Of a DNA stretch of 64,000 bases, positions 1 to 8,954 are shown piece after piece. The notes beneath the pieces were generated by a model. That model was not told the origin of the DNA and did no database searches. It was given only the letters and a program-made list of their open reading frames with translations. The position numbers were made by a program, and so were the translations under genes. This DNA comes from Lacrimispora sphenoides (GTDB lineage: Bacteria > Bacillota > Clostridia > Lachnospirales > Lachnospiraceae): NCBI RefSeq assembly GCF_900105215.1, contig NZ_FOIP01000001.1:558001-622000 (forward strand). The letters run 5' to 3'. Position 1 is the first letter of the stretch, and each line of letters opens with the position of its first letter.

Positions 1-1163
1 TCAAATACTTTCTGTGCAACTGCATCTACCTTTGGTTTAATTGCATCAGCTACCTCAGTATTAACCGGGATTCCTCTTTCAGCCATAAGGATTTCATTAC
101 ATTCTACGCTGTTGGTGAACCAGTCAAGAAACTTTGCAGCCTCCTCTTTGTTCTTGGAAGTTTCAGCAATGGAGAAGAACTGGCTTGGCTTTAAATACAT
201 ATTCTGTGTGTCTTTGTTCAGAACCGGGTTCATCGTTACTTCTAACTCTCTTCCGGCTGCATTGGAAAGGCTGATAAACTGATTGGAATATGGGAAGTCA
301 TTCCATGTGGTCTCATCTACAATCGGTTTTGTTTCAATGTTATCCGGGTTCTTCTCAACAAGAATATCCGGTGCGATGGAGAATTCTGCTTTTTGGAATT
401 TCTCCACATTGGCAAAATGTATCTTCGTAGAATCTTCCTTACCTGCCATTAACTCATCGAATATATGAGAACCATTGGCTCTTGCTGTCATCTGCAGCAT
501 ATTGATCCAGCCGTCATAAGCGGTCTTTACCCCTGTTTTCTCGTATATGGTTTTGGAAATGTCATATAATTCATCATAGGTCATCTGCTCAGGAATGGTC
601 ACTCCTGCCTTTTCTACAATGGCCTTATCATAAACCATCATAGGAGCGTTGCTTCCAAGGCTGAGAGCATAACAGTTTCCATCGATAGAACCACTCTCAA
701 TGATGCTTGAAGGAATCTTTGAAGTATCAATAACGCCTGAGGACATGAATTCTGATAAATTAGCCAGCTGTCCGCTCTTCTGGTACTGGTTTAAGTAGGA
801 ATAGTCCATCTGGATGATATCCGGTAAGTTACCGCCGGCTGCCATTGCAGAAAGCTTATCCCAGTAACCGCCCCAGTCAGTAAACTCAACCTTGATATCC
901 ACATTTGGATTTTTACTCATGTATAAATCCGCTGCTTTTTTTGTTACGTCATTTCTGGTCTGATTGCCCCACCAGCAAATGTTTAAAGTTACCTTATCTC
1001 CTGATGCTGTCTTTGCGCCGTCATCTGCCTTTGTAGTTGACGCCTCTGTTGCAGCAGCCGCTGTCGTCCCGGAATCCACTTTTTCTGTCTTGGAACCACA
1101 ACCGGCTAAAGATGTCGCTGCAATTAATGCAGCAAGTGATGTTGCTAGTAATCTCTTTCTCAC
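1..1163 (-). CDS. Carbohydrate ABC transporter substrate-binding lipoprotein (YesO-like), 3' end beyond the left edge
   Basis: Family 1-type extracellular solute-binding protein that would capture an oligosaccharide outside the membrane and pass it to ABC permeases not seen here. The start is a GTG at 1163 with AGGGAGG about 8 bases upstream. The N-terminus is a lipoprotein signal: basic MRKR, hydrophobic stretch, lipobox SLAGC with the lipidated Cys at residue 22, then a Thr/Ala/Ser-rich linker. The mature part has the usual bilobed-binder look (NICWWGNQTR, DIIQMDYSYLNQY). About 387 codons are visible and the frame is open at base 1, so the C-terminus is missing. It is divergent from a YesM/YesN pair and a GH105 gene, an arrangement known from rhamnogalacturonan loci, so a pectin-derived ligand is inferred. 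Confidence 0.92.
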   Translation of the reverse strand, partial: MRKRLLATSLAALIAATSLAGCGSKTEKVDSGTTAAAATEASTTKADDGAKTASGDKVTLNICWWGNQTRNDVTKKAADLYMSKNPNVDIKVEFTDWGGYWDKLSAMAAGGNLPDIIQMDYSYLNQYQKSGQLANLSEFMSSGVIDTSKIPSSIIESGSIDGNCYALSLGSNAPMMVYDKAIVEKAGVTIPEQMTYDELYDISKTIYEKTGVKTAYDGWINMLQMTARANGSHIFDELMAGKEDSTKIHFANVEKFQKAEFSIAPDILVEKNPDNIETKPIVDETTWNDFPYSNQFISLSNAAGRELEVTMNPVLNKDTQNMYLKPSQFFSIAETSKNKEEAAKFLDWFTNSVECNEILMAERGIPVNTEVADAIKPKVDAVAQKVF

Positions 1164-1196
1164 TTGTAAAACCTCCCTTTAAGTTATTTGTGATAT

Positions 1197-1241
1197 CCAC
1201 ATTTTATGGCAAATATGCACAATGGTAAAGTTAAAATGTGG
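1197..1241. repeat. Perfect 10-bp inverted repeat in the divergent promoter region
   Basis: CCACATTTTA at 1197-1206 is matched by TAAAATGTGG at 1232-1241, separated by 25 bases. It lies between the binding-protein gene (minus) and the YesM-like kinase gene (plus). It could be a paired operator for the YesN-like regulator or a hairpin in the leader of the minus-strand gene. The sequence shows only the symmetry; the role is inferred. Confidence 0.5.
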
Positions 1242-1348
1242 CTTTTTATGATTAAAAAAACGGCTTTATGTAATTTTAGGCGGTTTTGCAATTCCTTTTT
1301 TTATCTTTTTACTATATAATACGATTACTTGGGAAAGGATATAAGATT

Positions 1349-3109
1349 ATGAAAAGATGTACGTTCTGGTTTAATAACCTGTCTTTATACAAAAAAATAC
1401 TGACCATTTTTCTGTTGGCCCTGCTGGCAGTTTGCATTACCTTCCTGATCAGCATCAGGATTCTCACCTCCCGCTATAATGAGGAGCTGTACCGCACCAA
1501 TGCCAACTCCTTAAATCATGTGACCACTTATCTGGAATCGGAAATACAGCTGATCCAGAGCATATCATACAGCATGATCGGTGACCCCGTTCTTCAGGAT
1601 AATCTGGTGTTTTTAGCGGAGAAACCTTACAGCAACCGGCGTGCCCAGGCCCGCCAGGAAATTTATCAGCAGCTTTATTCCTATGTTTACCGCAGCAAAT
1701 ATATAAAATCCATTAATATTATCCTGACTGACGGAACGAATATCTGTATGGGAAGCTCTGACGAGATCCTTAAGTTCGACCTTAGGGAGCTTGATAAAAC
1801 AACCAGCGACTTAAAGGGACAAGCCACTTGGGCTCCTGGCATAGAGCCGGGAAACGATACGGTATGCGCCAGGCAGATATTAAAGCTTAAATACTTAAGC
1901 TTAAAAAAGCTGGCCGGGCTATACATTACGGTTAACATGGAGCGAATGATTGAGGACGGCTTAAAAAGTGCCGGGAGCCTTGTGGAAAACTCTAATTTCA
2001 TCCTGATGTCAGGGGATAAGAGGATTTACCCTGCAACTGCCTTCCACGACGCGTACTGCGCGGAAATCATTGCCGACGGCAAACAGCAGGAAAACGCCTA
2101 TCTCATTTCCACACTGGACAATAAAAAGGAATTTATCATAACCAGTCATGTTCCCTATGTGGGCTGGGATTATATTTATTTCAGGGATTATGATCCGCTT
2201 TTTTACAGAATTCAGCTTATGAGTCTTCAGATCATTATATTTACCGTCTTCATCATATTTATCACCGCAACCTATGTCAACCTGATTTTCCGCCATATCT
2301 TCCGCCACCTGGATTATTTGATAGAGAAGATTCAAAAGTTCGGCAGCGGGGAGTCCCTGGCCTGTGATGTGAAATGCTATGATTATGAAAACCGACAGGA
2401 CGAAATCGGCCAGCTTCACCGGAGTTTTGATGAAATGACCCACAGCGTAAAGGTCCTGCGGGATGAAAATTATGACAAGCAGCTTCTGCTTAGGGATTCC
2501 ACCATTAAGATGCTCCAGCAGCAGATCAATCCTCACTTTTTATACAATACCCTGGATACGATCAACTGGATGGCGCAGAAATACGGAGCCGAAGATATCT
2601 CGGTTATGGTTCGTTCCCTTGGGAATTTATTCCGGGCCTCCATTGCCGGACAAAAAGATATCATCCCCCTTGAAGATGAACTGGAGGTGCTGGATAATTA
2701 CATCCGCATTCAGGAAATTCGTTTTAAGGACAGGCTTCACTTTGAGCTTAAGACCCCGGAGAACATTACCCATATATTCGTTCCAAAGTTTTGTATTCAG
2801 CCCCTGGTTGAAAACGCTTTAAAACACGCCATGGAGGATACGGATGAAATGTGCAGAATACAGGTCATCATAGAGGAAATGGAGAACGATTATGAGATCC
2901 GGGTATCCAACACCGGTTCCCGGTTTGAATCGGACCTTTTAGAAAAGATCAGGCACAAAGAGATCAAACCCCAAGGCTCCGGTGTGGGCCTGACCAACAT
3001 TCATTCCCGGTTAAAGCTCCTCTATGGAGATCATTATGGCCTGAAATTTTATAACGAAAGAGACATGGCAGTGGTTATGCTGTCTATTCCTAAGGAAAAG
3101 GAGATTTGA
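1349..3109 (+). CDS. YesM-type sensor histidine kinase
   Basis: Membrane sensor kinase of the LytS/YesM class that would phosphorylate the response regulator encoded right after it. The 586-residue protein has a first membrane segment at about 17-39, an extracytoplasmic sensor region, a second membrane segment near 292-314, a HAMP-like linker, then the His_kinase motif QQQINPHFLYNTLD with the phospho-acceptor His at about 396, and a C-terminal ATPase domain (PLVENALKH N-box, GSGVGLTNIHSRL G-box). I chose ATG 1349 because AAAGGAT lies 8-10 bases upstream; an upstream in-frame ATG at 1286 lacks this and would add hydrophobic residues. The next ATG is one base after the stop, so the two genes are co-translated. 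In this family the signal is usually the sugar taken up by the adjacent transporter. Confidence 0.93.
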   Translation: MKRCTFWFNNLSLYKKILTIFLLALLAVCITFLISIRILTSRYNEELYRTNANSLNHVTTYLESEIQLIQSISYSMIGDPVLQDNLVFLAEKPYSNRRAQARQEIYQQLYSYVYRSKYIKSINIILTDGTNICMGSSDEILKFDLRELDKTTSDLKGQATWAPGIEPGNDTVCARQILKLKYLSLKKLAGLYITVNMERMIEDGLKSAGSLVENSNFILMSGDKRIYPATAFHDAYCAEIIADGKQQENAYLISTLDNKKEFIITSHVPYVGWDYIYFRDYDPLFYRIQLMSLQIIIFTVFIIFITATYVNLIFRHIFRHLDYLIEKIQKFGSGESLACDVKCYDYENRQDEIGQLHRSFDEMTHSVKVLRDENYDKQLLLRDSTIKMLQQQINPHFLYNTLDTINWMAQKYGAEDISVMVRSLGNLFRASIAGQKDIIPLEDELEVLDNYIRIQEIRFKDRLHFELKTPENITHIFVPKFCIQPLVENALKHAMEDTDEMCRIQVIIEEMENDYEIRVSNTGSRFESDLLEKIRHKEIKPQGSGVGLTNIHSRLKLLYGDHYGLKFYNERDMAVVMLSIPKEKEI

Positions 3110-3110
3110 T

Positions 3111-4625
3111 ATGTTGAGACTGATGATTGTAGATGATGAACAGATTATAAGAGAGGCACTTTCCCAAATGATCGACTATAAATCCATCGGCTATGAACTC
3201 ATCGCCACTGCAAAAAATGGAATGGAGGCATACGATATCATCTGTGACGATTATCCGGATGTGGTGATTACGGATATCCGAATGCCTATCTTAAACGGCT
3301 TGGACCTTATTGAACGTTCCATAAAATCAGATTCCCATATTACCTTTATTCTCCTTTCCGGGTACAATGATTTTGAATATGCCAAACAGGCCATGAAATA
3401 CGGGGTTCGTTATTATCTTTTAAAGCCAACCGATAAAAATGAACTGATCGAATCTCTGGTTTCCATAAGGAAGGAACGACTTCAGGAGGAAGAAAGCAGA
3501 AAAATGCAGCAGCAGGATTTCTTAAGAAGCCTTCATTTTCCCCTGGAGCAGAGCTTTATTATGGAGGCCCTGGAGCACCAGGATTCCTTTCCGGCCGTAT
3601 TCCGCAAATACCAGGGCCTTTTATCCCTTCCGAAGAACTGCATTTATGCCTGTATCTGTTCCTTTGTGGAAGAAAGCTATATAAAAAGCTTTATCTGTGA
3701 TGTCAAAAAGCTTTTAGATGCTTCCAAGGTTCCCCTGCAGTTCTCCATTGTTTATGTAAAAAACACTGCGGTCCTCATATTCCCGGCTTTTACTCTGGCA
3801 ATACAGGAACGGATCGAAAGTGCCATAACCGAACTTCGGTACCCCGGTCAGTCCGTTACTTTTGAGGCGGAATTCCTTCACAGAGATTCATCTGATAAGC
3901 TTTTTCAGGAAATCATACAGAAGATCTCCCGTTTTGAACGGATCCTTCTCTTCAGTGAAGGAGGAGATGTCCACGAAATCAGAAACCATATTGCATCCCC
4001 CTGGATGATCAGCAGGCTTGAGAACTCTATCACCTCTGCAGAGGATATGGTGCAGGCTGAGGAGCTCCTTGACTCCGTTTTTATGGACTCCATTCCTTTA
4101 TCTACTGCCAGAAACCTTGCATTAGGATTATTCCTTCAGATAGGGCCGGAACGGGAAAAGTTACCTGTAGACGCTGCCTGTGACTTTTTCCGTCGTCTCT
4201 ATTCCTGCGATACGGTATCCGGGATCCGGGAACTTCTTCGTGTGGTACTGGTCCGGAAAGACACCGCATGCGGAACTCATAAGACCGGCTCCAACATCGC
4301 CCTTTTAAAAGCCTACATCAGAGAACACTTATACTCTGAAAATCTCTCCTTAAAGTGGCTGGCTGAGAATTATCTTTTCGTAAGCATAGGATACTTAAGC
4401 AAGCAGTTCGTAAAGGAAGAGGGAATGCGTTTTTCCGATTACTTAAACAAGGAGCGGATGGAGGAAGCCATCCGGCTGATGACCTATTATCAGAATGATA
4501 ACATAAAGCACATTGCCCGCCAGGTAGGATTCGGCAGCAATCCCCAGTACTTCAGTCAGGTATTCAAGCGGTATACCGGCTACCCGCCGACCGAATATAT
4601 AGAAAAGCTAAAAAGCAAGCATTAA
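3111..4625 (+). CDS. YesN-type response regulator with AraC DNA-binding domain
   Basis: Cytoplasmic response regulator of 504 residues, partner of the preceding kinase. The N-terminal receiver domain has the acidic pair in IVDDE, the phospho-acceptor Asp55 in VVITDIRMP, and the conserved Lys in YYLLKPTDK. A middle region of unclear function follows, and the C-terminus is a double helix-turn-helix AraC domain (NLSLKWLAENYLFVSIGYLS; IARQVGFGSNPQYFSQVFKRYTGYPPTEY). The spacing to the kinase is one base. Expected targets are the adjacent transporter and hydrolase promoters; this is inferred from gene order, as in the Bacillus yesMN locus. Confidence 0.93.
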   Translation: MLRLMIVDDEQIIREALSQMIDYKSIGYELIATAKNGMEAYDIICDDYPDVVITDIRMPILNGLDLIERSIKSDSHITFILLSGYNDFEYAKQAMKYGVRYYLLKPTDKNELIESLVSIRKERLQEEESRKMQQQDFLRSLHFPLEQSFIMEALEHQDSFPAVFRKYQGLLSLPKNCIYACICSFVEESYIKSFICDVKKLLDASKVPLQFSIVYVKNTAVLIFPAFTLAIQERIESAITELRYPGQSVTFEAEFLHRDSSDKLFQEIIQKISRFERILLFSEGGDVHEIRNHIASPWMISRLENSITSAEDMVQAEELLDSVFMDSIPLSTARNLALGLFLQIGPEREKLPVDAACDFFRRLYSCDTVSGIRELLRVVLVRKDTACGTHKTGSNIALLKAYIREHLYSENLSLKWLAENYLFVSIGYLSKQFVKEEGMRFSDYLNKERMEEAIRLMTYYQNDNIKHIARQVGFGSNPQYFSQVFKRYTGYPPTEYIEKLKSKH

Positions 4626-4650
4626 ACAAGCATGGAAAAGGAGAAAAATA

Positions 4651-5775
4651 GTGATGACAAACGAACAGCTACTTGAAAAAATCCATTTGGTTGTGGAGAA
4701 GCTGATGAATCTTGGAGGATATGACTATGATAAAGACAAGAGCGTCAGCAGTACTGATACAAAAAAAGGGCTTATCCAAAGAGATTTTGGCATAGAGGAG
4801 TGGGACTGGCCTCAGGGAGTCGGACTGTATGGCTTATATAAACTACAGGAATTTTACGGAGACAGCCGGTATCTCCCATTCTTTAAGAGATGGTACAGCG
4901 GCCACCAGAATAAGGGGCTTCCTTCTAAAAACATCAATACCACCGCTCCATTTCTACCCCTATCTTTTTTATACGAAGGCCTTGACAATCCAGAGGAATT
5001 TTACGATCTGTGCGTTCAGAGGGCGGACTGGCTCATCAACGACCTTCCAAAAACCCCGGACAATGGATTCCAGCATGTGACCAGCGCCATCGGAGACCGG
5101 GATGGTGTTAGTTTAAACAACGGGCAGATCTGGGTCGACACTCTGTTCATGTCCGTGCTTTTCTTAAACAGGATGGGATACATATCTGGGAACACCCTTT
5201 GTAAAGACGAAGCTCTTCATCAGTTCCTGGTCCATATCAAATATCTCTTTGATAAACAGACCGGCCTCTTCCACCACGGCTTCAGCTTTGAGCGCATGGA
5301 TAACTTCGGTGGCATCTTCTGGTGCAGAGGGAACTCCTGGTTTACCTACGGGATCATGGAATATTTAGATACCTGCGGGGACGGCTTAGATAAAGGGATG
5401 AAGGCATTCCTGACTGACACCTTCAAATCCCAGGCCTCCGCCCTTTTACGCCTTCAGTCCCCATCAGGACTGTGGAACACTGTTCTAACCGATGATTTAA
5501 GCTACGGCGAAGTCTCCGGCTCTGCCGCCATTGCCGCCGGGCTTTTAAGAGGTGTGAAAGCAGGAATACTTGACGGCTCCTATAAGGCTGCGGCTGACCG
5601 GGCCATTGAAGCCATTTGCGCCAATATATCTGATGATGGAACTGTGTTAAATGTTTCGGCAGGAACCGGAATCGGCATGGATTCCGACCATTATAAGAAC
5701 ATCGCTATCATGCCCATGGCCTATGGACAGGCTCTTGCCCTGACCGCTCTGTGCGAAGCCCTGGAAAAGGAATGA
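4651..5775 (+). CDS. Glycoside hydrolase family 105, unsaturated rhamnogalacturonyl hydrolase-like (YesR/YteR)
   Basis: Predicted cytoplasmic hydrolase that removes the 4,5-unsaturated galacturonic acid left by pectate or rhamnogalacturonan lyases. The 374-residue length fits GH105. Visible family features are EEWDWPQGVGLYGLYKL near the N-terminus, the aromatic/Asp segment NGQIWVDTLFMSVLFL with the likely catalytic Asp, and WCRGNSWFTYGIMEYLD. There is no signal peptide, which fits intracellular action after ABC import. The start is either GTG 4651 or ATG 4654, both behind AAAAGGAG. It follows the response regulator by 25 bases and probably belongs to the same transcript, ending at the hairpin near 5.8 kb. 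GH88 is the nearest alternative family. Confidence 0.87.
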   Translation: MMTNEQLLEKIHLVVEKLMNLGGYDYDKDKSVSSTDTKKGLIQRDFGIEEWDWPQGVGLYGLYKLQEFYGDSRYLPFFKRWYSGHQNKGLPSKNINTTAPFLPLSFLYEGLDNPEEFYDLCVQRADWLINDLPKTPDNGFQHVTSAIGDRDGVSLNNGQIWVDTLFMSVLFLNRMGYISGNTLCKDEALHQFLVHIKYLFDKQTGLFHHGFSFERMDNFGGIFWCRGNSWFTYGIMEYLDTCGDGLDKGMKAFLTDTFKSQASALLRLQSPSGLWNTVLTDDLSYGEVSGSAAIAAGLLRGVKAGILDGSYKAAADRAIEAICANISDDGTVLNVSAGTGIGMDSDHYKNIAIMPMAYGQALALTALCEALEKE

Positions 5776-5800
5776 CCCTCCGGCAATACTGCCCGGTTAG

Positions 5801-5845
5801 GAAAGAAGGAACATGGCTGTACTCTTGCCATGTTCCTTCTTTTTA
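5801..5845. terminator. Rho-independent terminator, convergent
   Basis: GAAGGAACATGGC at 5805-5817 pairs with GCCATGTTCCTTC at 5827-5839 around a 9-base loop, followed by TTTTT. It closes the kinase-regulator-GH105 transcript. The upstream A-rich side means it may also stop the convergent AraC-type gene, at lower efficiency. Confidence 0.85.
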
Positions 5846-5890
5846 TGCCTTTTAACCTTTTTATAACCTCGCTCTGCCATTCTTATGGCA

Positions 5891-6748
5891 CTAGGCCTCT
5901 CCCCCATCCTTTCTGTATTTTAAGGGTGTCACATCCGTATGCTTTTTGAATACCCGCTCAAAATAGGTAATACTTTCAAATCCAAGAATTTCTGATATTT
6001 CCGTAATAGAATACCCGCTGTTTGCCAGAAGTTCTTTCGCCTTTCTCACTCTGGCCAGGTTTCTGTATTCATTTACAGAAAACCCGGTTACCTCCCGGAA
6101 GATTCTGCTTAAATAGGATTTGCTGATAAAAAATACCTCCGCCAGTTCCTCTAAGCTCTCCCCTGTCTCGCAGTGAAGTGTTAAATATTCCGCCACCTCA
6201 TGCACTTTTCCATGCTTTGCAGTCTGAACAGTGGGAGGCATCTCCTTAAGTACAGTCTTCTTCCTGCTGCGGTAGACCATCAGTAAAATCTGGGAAAGCT
6301 TCAGTCTTACCATTATCTCATACCGCTCTTTCCGGTGAATCAGTTCCTCTGAAATCCCCAGCAGCAGCCCCTTCATTTCTTCCCATTCCACCTGGGAGAG
6401 CCTTGCCACTCCATAATAATCTCCAAACAGCTTCTCAAGGGAAGAGACCCCTGCCTGCTTAAGCCATGGCTCCAGAACTCTCCCGCTTAGCTGGAGAAGG
6501 ATCCGGTCATGTCTCCTGCTTCCAGCCTGGCTCGTCTTATGGACTTGTTCCCGGTTTACCAAAACGACATCCCCTATTTTCACATAATAGGTTTCTTTCT
6601 CAATGAAATAGTAACGTTCCCCTTCCAGAAGAAAATAGAGTTCGTAGGTATCATGAAAGTGCTTCATTGTCATGGAATATTCCTGGTCCCGGACCACCTC
6701 ATCAATGGTGATTCCCTCCATACTTTCCGAAAATATAGTTTTTTCCAT
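5891..6748 (-). CDS. AraC family transcriptional regulator with N-terminal cupin-like domain
   Basis: About 285 residues. The N-terminal half resembles a cupin/AraC ligand-binding domain (HFHDTYELYFLLEGERYYFIE) and the C-terminal about 100 residues form the AraC double helix-turn-helix (ESLEELAEVFFISKSYLSRIFREVTGFSVNEY; ITEISEILGFESITYFERVFKKHTDVTPLKYR). I place the start at ATG 6748, which has GGAGG five bases upstream; a longer frame from a TTG at 6772 would put the ribosome site inside the gene. It is divergent from the GH4 gene and probably controls it in response to a galacturonide; the ligand is inferred. Confidence 0.92.
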   Translation of the reverse strand: MEKTIFSESMEGITIDEVVRDQEYSMTMKHFHDTYELYFLLEGERYYFIEKETYYVKIGDVVLVNREQVHKTSQAGSRRHDRILLQLSGRVLEPWLKQAGVSSLEKLFGDYYGVARLSQVEWEEMKGLLLGISEELIHRKERYEIMVRLKLSQILLMVYRSRKKTVLKEMPPTVQTAKHGKVHEVAEYLTLHCETGESLEELAEVFFISKSYLSRIFREVTGFSVNEYRNLARVRKAKELLANSGYSITEISEILGFESITYFERVFKKHTDVTPLKYRKDGGEA

Positions 6749-6911
6749 CCCTGCCTCCAAAATAGTAGCCAAAAGTATGATTTTATTAAAAAAAGCCCCA
6801 ATTATATAAGATTTCTAATACTATAATCCATTATAATGGTACTAATATGAACTTGCAACAATAACCAAGAAAACTTTTACAGAATTATTCTTTTAACAGG
6901 AGGAAACCCTT

Positions 6912-8309
6912 ATGAAATATGCAAACAACAAAGTCAGCGATATTAATATCGCCTATATCGGAGGCGGCTCCAGAGGCTGGGCCTGGACCTTTATGACGGA
7001 TCTGTCCATGGACGATTCCTTAAGCGGAACGATCCGTTTATATGACATCGATGAGACAGCCGCAAAAAATAATGAAATCATCGGTAACAAACTGACAAAC
7101 CGAGAAGATACCACTGGAAAATGGAATTATGTCACCGCCTCCTCCTTAAAGGAAGCTTTAACGGGCTGTGACTTTGCTGTCATCTCCATTCTCCCCGGAA
7201 CCTTTGATGAGATGGATTCAGACGTCCATCTTCCTGAAAGGCTTGGCATCTACCAGTCCGTAGGTGATACCGCCGGTCCCGGAGGAATGGTCCGTGCTCT
7301 CCGCACCATCCCGATGTTTGTGACCATCGCAGAAGCCGTAAAAGAATATTCACCAAATGCCTGGATCATCAACTACACAAATCCAATGTCCCTTTGCGTA
7401 AAGACTCTTTACCACGTATTCCCTGAGATCAAGGCTTTCGGCTGCTGCCATGAAGTATTCGGCACCCAGAAGGTTTTAAAGGGAATCTGTGAAGAAACCT
7501 TTGGCTTTGAAAACGTTGACCGCCGGGACATCAATGTAAATGTTTTGGGAATCAATCATTTCACCTGGTTTGACCAGGCTTCCTACAAGGGAATCGACTT
7601 ATTCCCTATATACCGTTATTATATTGACGCTCACTACGAGGAAGGCTACAACGAACCGGATAAGAACTGGGCTAACAACAGCTTTGAATGCGCTCACAGG
7701 GTAAAGTTTGATCTTTTCCGCCGCTATGGCCTGATCGCTGCTGCCGGTGACCGCCATCTTGCAGAATTCATGCCCGGAAGCGATTACTTAAAAGACCCGG
7801 AAACCGTAAAGAGCTGGAAATTCGGCCTCACTACCGTTGCCTGGAGAAAAGAGGATTTAAAGAACCGTTTAGCTAAGAGCCACCGTCTTGCAGGGGGCGA
7901 AGAGGAAATTGAACTGAAAGCATCCGGAGAAGAAGGAATCCTTCTCATCAAAGCTTTATGCGGACTTGAAAAAACCGTGAGCAATGTCAATATCCCAAAT
8001 TCCTTCTTGCAAATTCCTAACCTGCCGGCAGAGGCCGTCGTTGAAACCAACGCCCTGTTCAGCCGGGACAGCATTAAACCGGTGGTAGCTGGCGCCATTC
8101 CGGAGAATGTCCTTGAACTGATCGAGCCACATGTTGCCAACCATCAGCGGATCCTTAAAGCCGCTCTCACTCATGACCGCTCCCTGGTATACGAAGCCTT
8201 CTTAAACGATCCCCTGGTAAAAGACCGTGCAGGAGAAGAAGAAATCAAAAAGCTGGCAGATGATATGATCGAAAATACCCTGGCTTATCTGCCGGAGGGC
8301 TGGAAATAA
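6912..8309 (+). CDS. Glycoside hydrolase family 4 alpha-galacturonidase-like (LplD family)
   Basis: NAD- and Mn-dependent family 4 glycosidase of 465 residues, probably cleaving alpha-galacturonides inside the cell. The Rossmann NAD site is IAYIGGGSRGW (about 13-23), INYTNPMS lies at 153-160, and the metal and catalytic segment is CCHEVF with Cys179-His180-Glu181-Val182. The CHEV form is, from family knowledge, the signature of alpha-galacturonidases rather than alpha-glucosidases or alpha-galactosidases (CHSV). The start ATG 6912 has AGGAGG 6-11 bases upstream. The divergent AraC gene and the nearby GH105 gene support a pectin-catabolic role. A different uronide as substrate cannot be excluded. 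Confidence 0.9.
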   Translation: MKYANNKVSDINIAYIGGGSRGWAWTFMTDLSMDDSLSGTIRLYDIDETAAKNNEIIGNKLTNREDTTGKWNYVTASSLKEALTGCDFAVISILPGTFDEMDSDVHLPERLGIYQSVGDTAGPGGMVRALRTIPMFVTIAEAVKEYSPNAWIINYTNPMSLCVKTLYHVFPEIKAFGCCHEVFGTQKVLKGICEETFGFENVDRRDINVNVLGINHFTWFDQASYKGIDLFPIYRYYIDAHYEEGYNEPDKNWANNSFECAHRVKFDLFRRYGLIAAAGDRHLAEFMPGSDYLKDPETVKSWKFGLTTVAWRKEDLKNRLAKSHRLAGGEEEIELKASGEEGILLIKALCGLEKTVSNVNIPNSFLQIPNLPAEAVVETNALFSRDSIKPVVAGAIPENVLELIEPHVANHQRILKAALTHDRSLVYEAFLNDPLVKDRAGEEEIKKLADDMIENTLAYLPEGWK

Positions 8310-8317
8310 TATTAAAA

Positions 8318-8405
8318 AAATAAGGAGCTGCTGCAAAAAGCTAATCAAACATCAGATACTATATCTGATACAGATTGTCTTTTTTGCAGCAGCTCCTTAT
8401 TCTAT
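8318..8405. terminator. Long-stem terminator between convergent genes
   Basis: AATAAGGAGCTGCTGCAAAAA at about 8319-8339 pairs with the complementary arm at about 8381-8402. The roughly 40-base loop holds a smaller hairpin, ATCAGATA/TATCTGAT. A-rich and T-rich flanks on both sides allow it to act for the GH4 gene and for the convergent phosphodiesterase gene. Confidence 0.75.
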
Positions 8406-8462
8406 TTTAAGCCATTGCCCCAGTCTTTCTGGAGTAACCCGGCGTTTTGCTTAAACAGGCGT

Positions 8463-8954
8463 TTATTTCTCCAGAAATTTCAGGGTAAAATGTGCCTCCC
8501 CCTGCTCATCGATCTCCATAATCATGTAGGATGGCTTTCTCCCTTCCTGTCTGGGATAAGAAAGGCTGCCCGGGTTTAAGATCGTGATCCCGTTATGTAC
8601 CTCATAAAAAGGCCTGTGGGTATGACCGTACATGGCAATATCAATTCCTCTATCCGCAGCTTCCTGCTCCAGGCGCTCAACCCCAAGGGATACATTATAA
8701 TAATGTCCATGGGTCAGCAAAGCCCGGTACTTCCCTATTACCACTTCCCTCTCCCGGTCCAAATCCGAGAAAAAATCATTGTTGCCAAGAACCATCTGAA
8801 GCTCACAGCCTGCAGGAATCCAGCCCGCTATTTTGTCTTCGCTGCCTTCCGAGTCCCCCAGGTGGATCAGCATGTCCAGCGATTCGGTTTCTGCAATGAT
8901 CTTATGTAAACTCTCATCTTTGCGGTGCGTATCACTGACAATCAGTATTTTCAT
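8463..8954 (-). CDS. YfcE/MJ0936-family metallophosphodiesterase
   Basis: Small (163-residue) cytoplasmic calcineurin-like phosphoesterase. Metal-binding motifs are visible in order: SDTH near residue 8, HLGDSEG, GNND, LLTHGHYY and YGHTHRP. Family members hydrolyse phosphodiesters in vitro and the natural substrate is not known. Its ATG overlaps the TAA of the upstream rdgB gene by one base with GGAGGGAGA in front, so it is translationally coupled to rdgB, a pairing seen in many Firmicutes. Confidence 0.93.
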   Translation of the reverse strand: MKILIVSDTHRKDESLHKIIAETESLDMLIHLGDSEGSEDKIAGWIPAGCELQMVLGNNDFFSDLDREREVVIGKYRALLTHGHYYNVSLGVERLEQEAADRGIDIAMYGHTHRPFYEVHNGITILNPGSLSYPRQEGRKPSYMIMEIDEQGEAHFTLKFLEK

